Notes: generated from the sequence alone by a model not told the origin. Shown: positions 1 to 8,460, counted from the stretch's first letter. The stretch is 14,707 nucleotides of DNA from JANPLN01 sp041736155 (GCA_041736155.1 JBGSUL010000088.1:1-14707), one strand, 5' to 3'. Numbers and translations are program-made.

Positions 1-64
1 AGTAATCTTGGAGGATTTTCTCAATCTCGTCTTTTGACATTGGTTTGTGTGGCATATAGCCCAT
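1..64 (-). CDS. Hypothetical protein, N-terminal fragment (runs off left edge)
   Basis: Read leftward, an open frame starts at ATG 64-62 and stays open to the window edge, giving 21 residues that begin MGYMPHKPMSKDEIEKIL. Other in-frame ATGs lie at 55 and 40. An in-frame TAA lies eight codons upstream of the first ATG, so the gene must start in this short stretch. No strong ribosome binding site precedes any of the three ATGs. The visible residues are polar, and DEIEKILQ looks like the start of a helix. The family cannot be named from so little. A transposase or other mobile-element protein is possible given the repeats beside it, but that is only a guess. Confidence 0.4.
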   Translation of the reverse strand, partial: MGYMPHKPMSKDEIEKILQDY

Positions 65-150
65 CTTTGTACCCGTTCTGGTCGAATCTTATCAATGACT
101 CGGCCTGTAATCCGGTACTAAAAATGGGGGAAGGCTCAATGATGAAGAGA

Positions 151-295
151 GGTCCTTCGTTAGCGCTCAGGAAGTCTAGAGAAAAGAAAATTCACACATC
201 GCCGTTAGACTTCTCCCCAGGAAGGGGAGAAGTTAGCAATCCAAGGATGGAAAAATTTCGCAGACTTTGATCTGCGTTTTTAGAGAGACCACGGA
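151..295. repeat. 145-bp tandem repeat, copy 1
   Basis: The unit opens with GGTCCTTCGTTAGCGCTCAGG and ends just before the same bases restart at 296, a period of exactly 145. Recognisable blocks are: the opening palindrome-like core (151-171); an A-rich block (about 174-197) that matches copy 2 base for base over 22 positions; a hairpin with a perfect 10-bp stem (209-218 with 224-233, loop AGGAA); and a second hairpin (259-276) followed by TTTTT. The order, structured core then terminator-like end, is what a small RNA gene or a structured intergenic element would show. No open frame is shared by the copies. Confidence 0.8.
259..281 (+). terminator. Terminator-like hairpin in repeat copy 1
   Basis: CGCAGA (259-264), loop CTTTGA and TCTGCG (271-276) form a 6-bp stem followed directly by TTTTT. 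Read leftward, the same stem is followed by AAATTTTT, so it could end transcription from either side, including read-through from tamA. The equivalent arm in copy 2 (403-425) has one mismatch. Confidence 0.5.
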
Positions 296-440
296 GGTCC
301 TTCGCTAGCGCTCAGGTAGCCTAGAGAAAAGAAAATTCACACCTAGTTTTATACTCGTCCCCAGGAGGGGGAGGAGTTAGCCATCCATGGACGGATGCAC
401 TTCGCAAACTTTGATCTGCGTTTTTAACAAGGACTGCGGA
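296..440. repeat. 145-bp tandem repeat, copy 2
   Basis: This is a diverged second copy with the same order of blocks. The opening core and the following A-rich block are nearly identical to copy 1. The GC hairpin is at 353-362 with 368-377, where one stem pair has changed from T-A to C-G and another has become G-G. The terminator-like arm at 403-420 keeps loop CTTTGA and the TTTTT run, but one stem pair is lost (CGCAAA against TCTGCG). The stretch from the loop through the T run (409-426) is identical to copy 1. Confidence 0.8.
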
Positions 441-557
441 GATCCTTCGCTTTGCTCAGGAAGACTTAAGGCACTAGATGACGGAAGGCGCTGGATTGAC
501 GGGCGACAATCTCATCCCTTGCTGTGCATTCGTGATCTTGAGCAAAGCGAAGGATCT
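440..557. repeat. 19-bp inverted repeat downstream of tamA
   Basis: The 19 bases at 440-458 (AGATCCTTCGCTTTGCTCA) are the exact reverse complement of 539-557, about 80 bases apart. The left arm is the start of the truncated third repeat copy. The right arm ends 27 bases from the tamA stop. A leftward tamA transcript could fold the two arms together into a long-range stem. Confidence 0.75.
441..467. repeat. 145-bp repeat, truncated third copy
   Basis: GATCCTTCGCTTTGCTCAGG followed by AAGACTTA matches the start of copies 1 and 2, again 145 bases after the previous start, with a small deletion in the core. Similarity stops after about 27 bases, so the A-rich block and both hairpins are missing. 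Confidence 0.65.
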
Positions 558-584
558 CTGTCGTAAACTCCTAAAAGGCAGTTA

Positions 585-3377
585 CTAAAACGTACCCATG
601 GAGAAGTGGATCGTGAAGGCGCTTTCGTTGTTGTAGATATCTGTGGATTTCTTTTTGTCGAGCTTAAAGCCAATTTCACCCGTAAAAGCACCAATCGGTG
701 TCATGTAGCGAAAACCGAAGCCTGCCGTGTCGCGGTACGGATCGTTAAAGTGGAAACCATCCACATATACAGCGCCACCATCATAAAAGATCAATCCGCC
801 AAAGTTTTCGCCGCTCAATGGAAAACGAATTTCATTCTTGGTGAGGAAAAAATGGGAAGCCGTAGTCACTTTGTACTCGCTGACTGAAGAACATGCTGGG
901 TTACAAATTTCCTTGAGACTGGGGACTAATTCGTTATCGCGAAGTTCATAGCCACGTAAGGTGGAGCGGCCGCCGAGGAAGAAGAGGCGGGCGCCAGGAA
1001 TTCCTGACTGCGGTAAATTGCTCAAATTGTCCACGTAGCCGGCTCGGACCTCGTTGACTAAGACCCATCGTTTTGTCGGTGTGAGAGGCGTATAATTAAT
1101 ATGGCCGGCGGTGAGTTTAACAAAATCCACGTAGTTGTTGGCGTCATTGGTGCTGCCGAATTTGGGATTTGAATATTCCAATTGGGCATTGGAGAAAGAG
1201 CCATTTCGCGGCACAAAAATATTATCGCGACGATCCCACTCTATGGCCGGACCAATATTGGCAATGGTAATGTTGGAGGTATTATTGTGAGTGTCTTTTT
1301 CATAAAAACTCAGTACCGAAAGGTCCCAAAGGTGCCAAATAAATTTGAGACGACGGGTGATTTGTTTTTCGATGAGCACGTTAATTTCGTTTTTTTCTTG
1401 GATGGTAATAATATCCGTTTTATCAGTAGCAAAAACGGATTGATCTCTCTCTAAAGAAATCCGCGCGCGCAATCGATTATAAAAAAGGTAAGGTTCGTAA
1501 TACCCGAGCACAATACGATTTTCAGGAAATTGTGCCACGACTGAGTAGCGCACATCGGCGCGACCGCTGATCCCACGTCCTTTGCCTCCCAAGTTCTGGT
1601 AACTCAACCCAAGGTAGGAACGGGCCGTGAGACCCCGTTCGTTGGACATCCCGACACCGGTGGAAAACAGTCCTGGGTTTTTCTCTTGCACATCAATGTA
1701 TACCGATCGTTCCTCGATATCTGTATTGATATCGCTGGTGTTGATCTGCGCACGTGAGAAAAGCTGAGTTCTTTCGAGGAAAATAATAGAATCACTAATT
1801 TTGTCAGAAGTCAGAATCTCTCCTTGATGGAGATCCAATTCGCGAATAGCCACTTTTTCTTCGGTAAAATTATTGCCTCGGACCCGCACATCTTTAATGC
1901 GAATTTGCGGACCCTCTTTAAATTCATAAGTGATATCGGCAAACTCAAAGTTATCTACGTATTTAATTAGTTTTTCAGGAGGGGTGAGGATTTCAAACTC
2001 CAAATAGCCATTTTTTTGATAAAAGGATTTCAGTTGGTTATAGCTTTGATAAAGTTTGACCAAATTGAGAGGAGAATTCGGTTTGAGATCAATCACGTCA
2101 TAAAGTTGCGACGAGGTAAAATTTTTAAGTCCGATAAAAGTAATATTACGGATTTGGGTGAGGATGTTTTCATTGATTTGAATTTGTACAACCACAAAGT
2201 TAGGACGCGGGTATTGAAATTCCAAGGAAACCTTTTCGGCACGCAAGTACCCCTCGTCCTTGAGCTGCAAAATCATGCGATCCACGGCTTTGACAACATT
2301 TTCCTCAATAAAGGCGCCAGCGTGTTTATAGTCCTCCATGTTCTTATAGAAAAGGTTGCGGTAGTAGCTCGGCGCTCGTGAAATCTTGCCTGTGATTTCC
2401 ACATCTTTAATACGAATTTGCTGACCTTCAGTAATTTGAAACTGCAGAACATATTTGTTCATTTTTTCAAAGAAATAAACTTTGGGTTCAACAACAACGT
2501 TCGCAAATCCTGCCGATTTATAATATTCTTCGATGTTTTTTTGTAAAAGCTTTTGATTTTTAATGTAATTTAAAAAGTTTTTTTCGAGGTCGAGATGGGC
2601 AAGGATGTTGCCCGAGGAGAAATATTTATTACCATAAAATAAAAACTCGTAGGTGGCGGTGGTTTCGATGGTGATGGCAATCTGCGCTGACGTGCGGTCT
2701 TTATTGTAAATGGGCGAAATTTTAGAAACTTTCGCATCAAGAAAACGATTTTGTACAAGAAGTTCGCTGATGGAAAGTTCAATGTTTTTGAGCAAATTTT
2801 TATCAATTTTTTGGTTGATATAAGGCATGAGTTTATAGCGGATATGGCTATTGAGAAAAGTATCATTGGAAATCACTGTAATGTCGGTGAGTTTTGCGGT
2901 GGTACCTTCGTTGATTTCAAGCGTAAATTGTGTGCGGTTTTGTAAAAACACATCTTTCAATTGAATAGCCACTCTTTTAAGCCCGATAGAATCATACCTT
3001 TCTTTGAGTTTTGGCAGGTTTTTTTCGATGAGACTTCTGCTCACCTGTTCGGTATTCGTGATTTCGAGGAGTGAGAGAATCTCTGCTTGGGTGAGAGCCT
3101 GGTTGCCAACGATCTCCAAACTTTGCAAGCTTGCGGTCTCTTTAAGGTCCAGCTTTAACAGACCATTCACATACACGATCTTGGCCACTGTTAAATCTTT
3201 TTTAAGACAGATTTCTTTGAGCAGTTGATTGAGCTCCGCTTCGTTAAAGGAATTTTTCTTCACGTCGGTGATTTTTTGAATCTCGCGGAAATCCTTATCA
3301 GAAAAGCGTTGGGGGGACTGTGCATAGGTCAACAACGGTGTAAAAAAGAGCCATAATATGATGAGGTTTATTCTCAT
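585..3377 (-). CDS. tamA: TamA-like Omp85 outer-membrane protein with about six POTRA domains
   Basis: This 930-residue Omp85 protein should insert or move proteins or lipids at the outer membrane, with TamB as partner. A signal peptide (residues 1-19, cut after TYA) leads into the periplasm. Six POTRA-like domains follow, at about 84-157, 162-239, 243-318, 321-405, 408-489 and 492-567, several ending in an EG turn. A degenerate extra domain may occupy 31-80. The 16-strand barrel spans about 568-930, with the lid-loop motif LRGY (807-810) and a C-terminal phenylalanine in a beta-signal-like end. Cys825 and Cys829 sit after that motif, roughly where BamA has a loop disulfide. E. coli TamA has three POTRAs and about 577 residues; BamA has five and about 810, so BamA is the alternative name. 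Adjacency to tamB favours TamA. TAAGGAG (3389-3383) precedes the ATG, which overlaps the tamB stop by 4 bases. Confidence 0.85.
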   Translation of the reverse strand: MRINLIILWLFFTPLLTYAQSPQRFSDKDFREIQKITDVKKNSFNEAELNQLLKEICLKKDLTVAKIVYVNGLLKLDLKETASLQSLEIVGNQALTQAEILSLLEITNTEQVSRSLIEKNLPKLKERYDSIGLKRVAIQLKDVFLQNRTQFTLEINEGTTAKLTDITVISNDTFLNSHIRYKLMPYINQKIDKNLLKNIELSISELLVQNRFLDAKVSKISPIYNKDRTSAQIAITIETTATYEFLFYGNKYFSSGNILAHLDLEKNFLNYIKNQKLLQKNIEEYYKSAGFANVVVEPKVYFFEKMNKYVLQFQITEGQQIRIKDVEITGKISRAPSYYRNLFYKNMEDYKHAGAFIEENVVKAVDRMILQLKDEGYLRAEKVSLEFQYPRPNFVVVQIQINENILTQIRNITFIGLKNFTSSQLYDVIDLKPNSPLNLVKLYQSYNQLKSFYQKNGYLEFEILTPPEKLIKYVDNFEFADITYEFKEGPQIRIKDVRVRGNNFTEEKVAIRELDLHQGEILTSDKISDSIIFLERTQLFSRAQINTSDINTDIEERSVYIDVQEKNPGLFSTGVGMSNERGLTARSYLGLSYQNLGGKGRGISGRADVRYSVVAQFPENRIVLGYYEPYLFYNRLRARISLERDQSVFATDKTDIITIQEKNEINVLIEKQITRRLKFIWHLWDLSVLSFYEKDTHNNTSNITIANIGPAIEWDRRDNIFVPRNGSFSNAQLEYSNPKFGSTNDANNYVDFVKLTAGHINYTPLTPTKRWVLVNEVRAGYVDNLSNLPQSGIPGARLFFLGGRSTLRGYELRDNELVPSLKEICNPACSSVSEYKVTTASHFFLTKNEIRFPLSGENFGGLIFYDGGAVYVDGFHFNDPYRDTAGFGFRYMTPIGAFTGEIGFKLDKKKSTDIYNNESAFTIHFSMGTF

Positions 3378-6300
3378 TTGAACTCCTTACGGAATTCAAG
3401 ATCGATCCCTAAAATATCTGTATTGGTGTTTCCACGAAGCTGTGAGGCATCTTCGGTAGTTCGCGATTGCACGCTCATCGTCGCGGCGAATCCACGATCG
3501 AGTTCATAACGAACTTTTCCTTCGGCACGATTTTCTTTTCCTGTTTGCACGCTGCCCACCACCGAGGTTTTCTCCGAGATGCGCTTTGAGAAACCCACCG
3601 TAGGTACGGCAACACTCGTATTGGAATCAAATCGCGATGAAAATTGCACATCCACACCAAAACGGTTTTTTAATTCTTGTCCAAGAGGGTTTTGTCCAAA
3701 AACACCGGTGCCCACTTGTATACCCTGGTTATTTTGTGTCGTCGTTGTGCTGTTTTGTGTACTGATGTTTTGTGGATTGGTTGTGTAGCCGAGCGCCAAA
3801 AGGGAAATGATTTCAGGTTGGGTGAGGGACGGTTGGCTGGTGAGATTGAATTTGGGGTTGTTTGCATCCCCTTGTACGAGAATTTCAATATCGTATCCCT
3901 TATAACGGGTGTCGGCGAGAATATAAATCGCGGGATTGGGGGGATTGGTATTGTTGAGAGAGATATTCGAATCACGCACCCGGAATGTCACATCTCTAAA
4001 GATAATCTGTGAAAATTTGGTAAAACTGATCTGACCACCTAAAATAGGATTTTGTGGAGCTCCAGTCACACGAATCTGGCCTTGGATTTTCCCATCGACG
4101 AGGCTGTTTTTAATTTTAATTGGAGAGACCGGTATAATATCGAGAGCCAACGTAATGGGTGAGGGCTTCTCATTGCGCAGGGCGGGAGGGAGAAAGACTT
4201 CATGGGCACTTTGTTCATTTTTAGGACCGCCAGAAAGTTCTTTGGAGATCAGCCCATCAATGACTTTGTAGGTTCCAGAAAGCTCAAAGGGGAGCCAGCT
4301 GCCACGAAGTTTGAGGTCGGCACTGCCAATGGTGTTGACGTCCTCAGGAATATTAAGATCGATGTTGTCGAGATGCAAATTGAGCTCGATAGGAATGTTT
4401 TTTGGTCCAAGAATGCGAATAAACCCATCGCCCAGCATCTGCCCCGAGGCAAAACGGGCTTTGAGCGAGTTGATATTAATGCGATCTTGGTTAAAGAGAA
4501 TATCTACTTTTAAATTTTCTACGCCATGCTGAATATCGGGAAGTTTCACATAGCCGTCGTCAATAAATGCCGAGCCAAAAAACTCCAATTTGTCAGTCCT
4601 TTTTTGCACGCGCACATTGACGGTGGTTTGACCTTCGATGGTTTCGAGAAACGGGGCGAAGATGTGCACAAACGATAAACTAAAAAGACCACTGACAGTC
4701 AGATCAAGAGGGTGGGGCGTGGCATTGGACTTTACGTTGATCTTGCCACCAGAACCGAGCATCTCAAATGATGAAAAATTCAATCGGCCGTTGGTGAAGA
4801 AAAGAGAAAGTTCTTTTTCTGTGGATAATTTATTTTTTTCAGTATCGAGTTCGAGTTTTGGTAAAAATACATAACCGTTGATCTGCTGAGGATTGTCTCG
4901 CGGGATTTTAAGATTGAATTGGCTTGAGACAGCCACTTTTAAATCGTCGATATGTTCGATGTCCAACAGGCTTGTGACTAACGGCGCCACATCAAAATCT
5001 TGTGTGGTCCCTTCGATGTTGTAATAGGGCAAGCTGTGAATGTCGCGGAAAAGGAACTTAAAGTTCTGTGGTCCAAAAATCTCAAAAACTTTTTTGTTAC
5101 TGAAAATTTGCGCACTCCCCTTGAGTGGTGAAATTTTCTTCCCCGCAAGAAGAAAATAATCTGAGGCAAACTGTGTTTCGAGATTAGGAGCTTTAAACGG
5201 CCCTTTGACTTTTCCTTGCACAGAAAAAAGTCCGCGTGTCGGTGAGGTGTACTTGGTCGTGTAAACAATATCGTCCAGATAGAGTTTGTTAGAGGAAAAA
5301 CCTACATCATACTCTTTGCGATCGAGGAGAATGTAACCATCAGCTTGCACTAAGGTGTTTTTCTCTTCAAAAACCGCGTTGTTGATTTTTACTTTTCCCT
5401 TTTCTGAAGTGACATCGATGTCGGCGGTTTCGATATGCTGCTGATCCACTTTGCAGTTGTAAAGGCGGGCTTTGGCTTTAAATGATAAAAGGTTGGGGTT
5501 GAGCAGACTGTCAATTTGCACAACTGCGGCTCCCGTGCCAGAAAGTGCAACGGGAATGTCTAAGTTTTCTTTGATGGCCTCTTGGGTAACGGCGAGGTCA
5601 ATAAAGGGAAATTGAATGCGACCGTTGATGGTGTTTTTTGGTAGATTGATTTGCAGCTGGCCGAGATAGCGCGAGCTCGATGCGGTCCCTTGAATTTTTT
5701 GTACAGAAAGAGTGCCGCTTTGGTAACTGAGTTGCCCTGTAAGCTCACCCAGTTTGTATTTTTCCAAAGAGACCTCTTTGCCATCAAAGAGAAGATCAAA
5801 GGTCGCCGCTTCGCCATCGCCCTTGGTGCTGCCTTGGATCTTGGCTTTTCCGCCGATTTCCAGGTTCGCGATTTGATGAATGGCGGTTAAATCCAATTCG
5901 TTCGTGCGATAGTTAATTTGGAAGCCTTTTTTATAATTGATAACACCATCGCTCTCGCCTTGGCTGTGGCCTAAATTGGCTGTGGCTTTGTAGGTCACAT
6001 CGTCGGCGCTGACCGTAAGGGTACCTTTCACGTTGGCTTTGCTATTGAGCGCAATCAAAGGCTTTCCAGACTCAGTGTCGACCTTGATTTTTTCGGCTAC
6101 GAACTCGCCAGTGCAATCAATTTTGAGCGGATTTAAAGCGCCACCACATTGCGCGCGTCCTTGGGCATCGACATGAGCAGGGACTTCTTTGTGAATAGAA
6201 TACTTAAGATAAGGTTGAAGAGAAAAATGCTTTAGATGCACAGGTGTATCACCAAAAGTTAATTTTTGTAAATCGAGGCGGGCGGGACCAACGCTTCCTT

Positions 6301-7330
6301 GCAGTCCCGAATTTTTAATGAGTGCTTCTTCAATGTACACCATTTTTTCAGCATGTTTGTACTCGCCGTCCAGTTCCAGATCACCCACATGAAATTTTTC
6401 AAAGACAAGATCGGCCACGTGTGTTTTTGTTTTTACTACAAAATGCGCAAGATCTTTAAGTTCAATACGTAAATCCGACTTGAGAGTCCAAGAGAGTGGA
6501 TCGAGAGGTGCAGTGTCTTGGGCCGGCAAAAACAGCGTATAAAGGTTTTTAGCATGTTCGGAGTTAATGGAAACGCGTAGGTTCAACTGACCTGATTTAA
6601 GTTGCGAGTGGGAGAGAGAGTGCTGTGTAGACCCCGAGGCCACAATAAACGAATTCCCCTCTTTAATTTTAAAATCCGAGAGAACCAAACTTTTTTCAGT
6701 TAAAAACAAGTGTGTGGTGAGAAAAGTTTTAGACAGCAGCTGTTTTTGATCCAAAAGGATTTGCGTATTGTCGAGCTGAGTCTGCACCAAAAGACTGTTT
6801 AAATCATTCGTCAAGGTGGCTTGGAGGGGGCCGGTTTGAATATGGAAGAGATGTTCGCCTTTTTTCAGTTTCAATTTAAGGTGAATATCATTGAGCTCAA
6901 TCTGAGTGATGGGGACCATACGCAGGATTTTTTCAAGAGCGAGGCGAAAAGGTTCTTTTGACTCTTTGATTTCATGATTCACCTGGGCCGATACGCCATC
7001 CAGTAAAATTTTTGCGATATGCACACGGCCAATCAGCAAATGAAGGAGGCTGGGTGAAATTTCGGTATTTTTGATGGTCAGTGGCTGAAGCTGTGAGGCG
7101 AGCGCTCCCAACGGTTCGATCTGAACATTGTGCAGAATCACTTTGGGAGGAAGGACCTGAACTTCCACTGTATCGGTCAAGACTTCGAGGGGAATGTGTT
7201 TTTTTGTTTGTGTTTTTACTTGCGATTGGAGCCACTGATCGAGCCGTTCAAAGTGCCAGCGTTGTGTTAAGGTTAATGATAAAGCTCCCCAGAATAAAAT
7301 CCAGAGGACGGAACGGCGCCTGATTTTCAT
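3374..7330 (-). CDS. tamB: TamB-like translocation and assembly module protein (DUF490)
   Basis: This 1318-residue inner-membrane-anchored periplasmic protein of the TamB/AsmA-like group is predicted to form a long beta-sheet groove bridging to the Omp85 partner. It starts MKIRRRS, followed by one hydrophobic anchor (about 7-22). The middle is a long run of alternating beta-strand segments, as in bridge-like lipid transfer proteins. The C-terminal DUF490 region carries the family signature SQPSLTQPEIISLLALG (about 1165-1181), then a Ser/Thr/Asn/Gln-rich stretch and a final beta-rich segment. I chose ATG 7330 because it gives a 4-base ATGA overlap with the upstream TPR gene. A start five codons earlier at 7345 lacks a suitably spaced binding site. 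The stop overlaps tamA by 4 bases, so the two are translationally coupled. The order tamB then tamA is the reverse of E. coli. Confidence 0.9.
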   Translation of the reverse strand: MKIRRRSVLWILFWGALSLTLTQRWHFERLDQWLQSQVKTQTKKHIPLEVLTDTVEVQVLPPKVILHNVQIEPLGALASQLQPLTIKNTEISPSLLHLLIGRVHIAKILLDGVSAQVNHEIKESKEPFRLALEKILRMVPITQIELNDIHLKLKLKKGEHLFHIQTGPLQATLTNDLNSLLVQTQLDNTQILLDQKQLLSKTFLTTHLFLTEKSLVLSDFKIKEGNSFIVASGSTQHSLSHSQLKSGQLNLRVSINSEHAKNLYTLFLPAQDTAPLDPLSWTLKSDLRIELKDLAHFVVKTKTHVADLVFEKFHVGDLELDGEYKHAEKMVYIEEALIKNSGLQGSVGPARLDLQKLTFGDTPVHLKHFSLQPYLKYSIHKEVPAHVDAQGRAQCGGALNPLKIDCTGEFVAEKIKVDTESGKPLIALNSKANVKGTLTVSADDVTYKATANLGHSQGESDGVINYKKGFQINYRTNELDLTAIHQIANLEIGGKAKIQGSTKGDGEAATFDLLFDGKEVSLEKYKLGELTGQLSYQSGTLSVQKIQGTASSSRYLGQLQINLPKNTINGRIQFPFIDLAVTQEAIKENLDIPVALSGTGAAVVQIDSLLNPNLLSFKAKARLYNCKVDQQHIETADIDVTSEKGKVKINNAVFEEKNTLVQADGYILLDRKEYDVGFSSNKLYLDDIVYTTKYTSPTRGLFSVQGKVKGPFKAPNLETQFASDYFLLAGKKISPLKGSAQIFSNKKVFEIFGPQNFKFLFRDIHSLPYYNIEGTTQDFDVAPLVTSLLDIEHIDDLKVAVSSQFNLKIPRDNPQQINGYVFLPKLELDTEKNKLSTEKELSLFFTNGRLNFSSFEMLGSGGKINVKSNATPHPLDLTVSGLFSLSFVHIFAPFLETIEGQTTVNVRVQKRTDKLEFFGSAFIDDGYVKLPDIQHGVENLKVDILFNQDRININSLKARFASGQMLGDGFIRILGPKNIPIELNLHLDNIDLNIPEDVNTIGSADLKLRGSWLPFELSGTYKVIDGLISKELSGGPKNEQSAHEVFLPPALRNEKPSPITLALDIIPVSPIKIKNSLVDGKIQGQIRVTGAPQNPILGGQISFTKFSQIIFRDVTFRVRDSNISLNNTNPPNPAIYILADTRYKGYDIEILVQGDANNPKFNLTSQPSLTQPEIISLLALGYTTNPQNISTQNSTTTTQNNQGIQVGTGVFGQNPLGQELKNRFGVDVQFSSRFDSNTSVAVPTVGFSKRISEKTSVVGSVQTGKENRAEGKVRYELDRGFAATMSVQSRTTEDASQLRGNTNTDILGIDLEFRKEFK

Positions 7331-8340
7331 AAGTCGGATTCCCATTCCAGGAGTAGAGAATTTGCAGACTTAAATTGCGGCCGAATTTTTAAAATATTTT
7401 TAACGATTTGAATCGCTAATGGCTTGTTACCAAGTCCATAAAGTGCCATGGCCTGATAATACAACAAAGAGAAGGATTGATCACTGGTGATTTTGTTTTT
7501 TTGCAAATCTTCAATCGTGCTCAAGGCGCGAGCAAACTGTTGGGCTTCGAGGCAGAGCTGAAGTTCGTACCATAGCAGAGTCGCTGACTTTCGGCGCATA
7601 AGATCAACCACGCGGAGTCCATCGAGAGGAAGATCCATTTGTAAAAACATCAAACAAAAATCATAAACATAATCCGGATTTTTTTTAAGATGCTTTTTAA
7701 TGGTTGGTAGAAAGTGCTCAAAGTGTTCGAAAGGTTGTGTCGTGCTCCGCTGTTTGGGAGTTACTTTTTTTTCTTTTTTAGTGACGATGCGATTATAGAT
7801 TTTGCGGGCTTTTTGCTCTTTGTCGGAGAGGAAGGCGTCTTCGACCACTTTGTCGCCAGGGAAAAAACGTTGCAATTGATCCAGGGCATGGGATTTTTTC
7901 TCCTGCAGTCCTTGGTTTTTGGCAAAATTTAATTCCTTCATCAGCGACATTTTTTTATTTTCGTATTCGGTAAGTTTATTCTTTTTACGCGTTTTCCAAA
8001 TCTCATTGAGCTCCGCCATAGGGATGCGAAAGAGACCAATTTCGTCCTGAGGATTCTCAGTGTCGATGAGTGTCTTGAGATGATGAGATTTTAATTTTTT
8101 CCATTGATAGAGCAGAGCTAATAATTCAGACCACGGTATAAATGGCGATTCGCGTAAAAGCTCTTGGCGTGCAAGAGCGACAAATGTTTTGTGTTGTTTG
8201 GCGATATACAAGAAATGAAAGATCTGTTTCTTTTGCACAGGAGAGAGCTGGTCCCAGCAAACACGCAAAAACTCTGTCGTGTCCGCAGGTGTATGTAAAA
8301 GCTGAATAATAACAAGATTTGCCGATGCTGAAGATTTCAA
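7327..8340 (-). CDS. TPR-repeat protein upstream of tamB
   Basis: This 337-residue protein has no signal peptide and is probably cytoplasmic. Residues 1-130 are helical, with a charged, Lys-rich linker at about 115-200. The C-terminal part (about 225-337) is built of TPR-like helix pairs, clearest at 289-322 (LLYYQAMALYGLGNKPLAIQ followed by a Pro-ended second helix). The start is TTG 8340, supported by GAGAGGG (8353-8347) six bases upstream and by the lack of an in-frame ATG before residue 108. It is first in the operon and overlaps tamB by 4 bases, so a role tied to the Tam system is likely by context. No enzyme motif is seen. TPR scaffold is the safe call, and the exact function is unknown. 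Confidence 0.75.
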   Translation of the reverse strand: MKSSASANLVIIQLLHTPADTTEFLRVCWDQLSPVQKKQIFHFLYIAKQHKTFVALARQELLRESPFIPWSELLALLYQWKKLKSHHLKTLIDTENPQDEIGLFRIPMAELNEIWKTRKKNKLTEYENKKMSLMKELNFAKNQGLQEKKSHALDQLQRFFPGDKVVEDAFLSDKEQKARKIYNRIVTKKEKKVTPKQRSTTQPFEHFEHFLPTIKKHLKKNPDYVYDFCLMFLQMDLPLDGLRVVDLMRRKSATLLWYELQLCLEAQQFARALSTIEDLQKNKITSDQSFSLLYYQAMALYGLGNKPLAIQIVKNILKIRPQFKSANSLLLEWESDL

Positions 8341-8356
8341 AATGCGCCCTCTCGCT

Positions 8357-8374
8357 GTCTATATAATATTATCT
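8357..8374 (-). promoter_or_regulatory. Candidate -10 region for the TPR-tamB-tamA operon
   Basis: An AT-rich block (leftward AGATAATATTATATAGAC) lies about 20-35 bases ahead of the TTG start and contains TATTAT (8368-8363), a close match to a sigma-70 -10 box. A transcript from it would have a leader of about 20-25 bases including the GAGAGGG site. No good -35 box is seen 17 bases upstream. Confidence 0.35.
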
Positions 8375-8460
8375 GCTGGAGGCACTGGCGAGGGGAGGAT
8401 GGAGTGTTTCTCCACTGAGAATCACAACTTTCTGCCTAGGAAAAGATGATCACATTTTTA

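Larger units (their letters stand above)
65..584. other. Gene-free region of about 520 bases with structured repeats
   Basis: No convincing coding frame lies between the leftward fragment at the window edge and the tamA stop at 585. Short frames here lack family signatures and ribosome binding sites. From 151 to about 467 the region is filled by a 145-bp tandem repeat, annotated separately. The stretch 65-150 is unassigned and may be the 5' region of the left-edge gene. The stretch 468-538 shows nothing. The stretch 539-557 is an inverted copy of the repeat's opening bases. Downstream of tamA, in the leftward sense, I see no ordinary hairpin-plus-T-run terminator before the repeats. Confidence 0.6.

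Noticed and set aside
151..467. CRISPR or coding tandem repeat at the left end
   Set aside because: The 145-bp period, hairpins with T runs and differing frames in each copy fit neither.
512..694. 60-residue leftward frame over the tamA 3' end
   Set aside because: It overlaps the barrel-coding end of tamA in another frame and has no binding site or recognisable content.
3579..4012. Plus-strand frames opposite tamB and tamA
   Set aside because: They are antisense shadows of strongly supported genes, with no family motifs or binding sites.
7331..7345. TamB start five codons earlier
   Set aside because: It lacks a spaced binding site; ATG 7330 gives the same ATGA overlap seen at the tamB-tamA junction.
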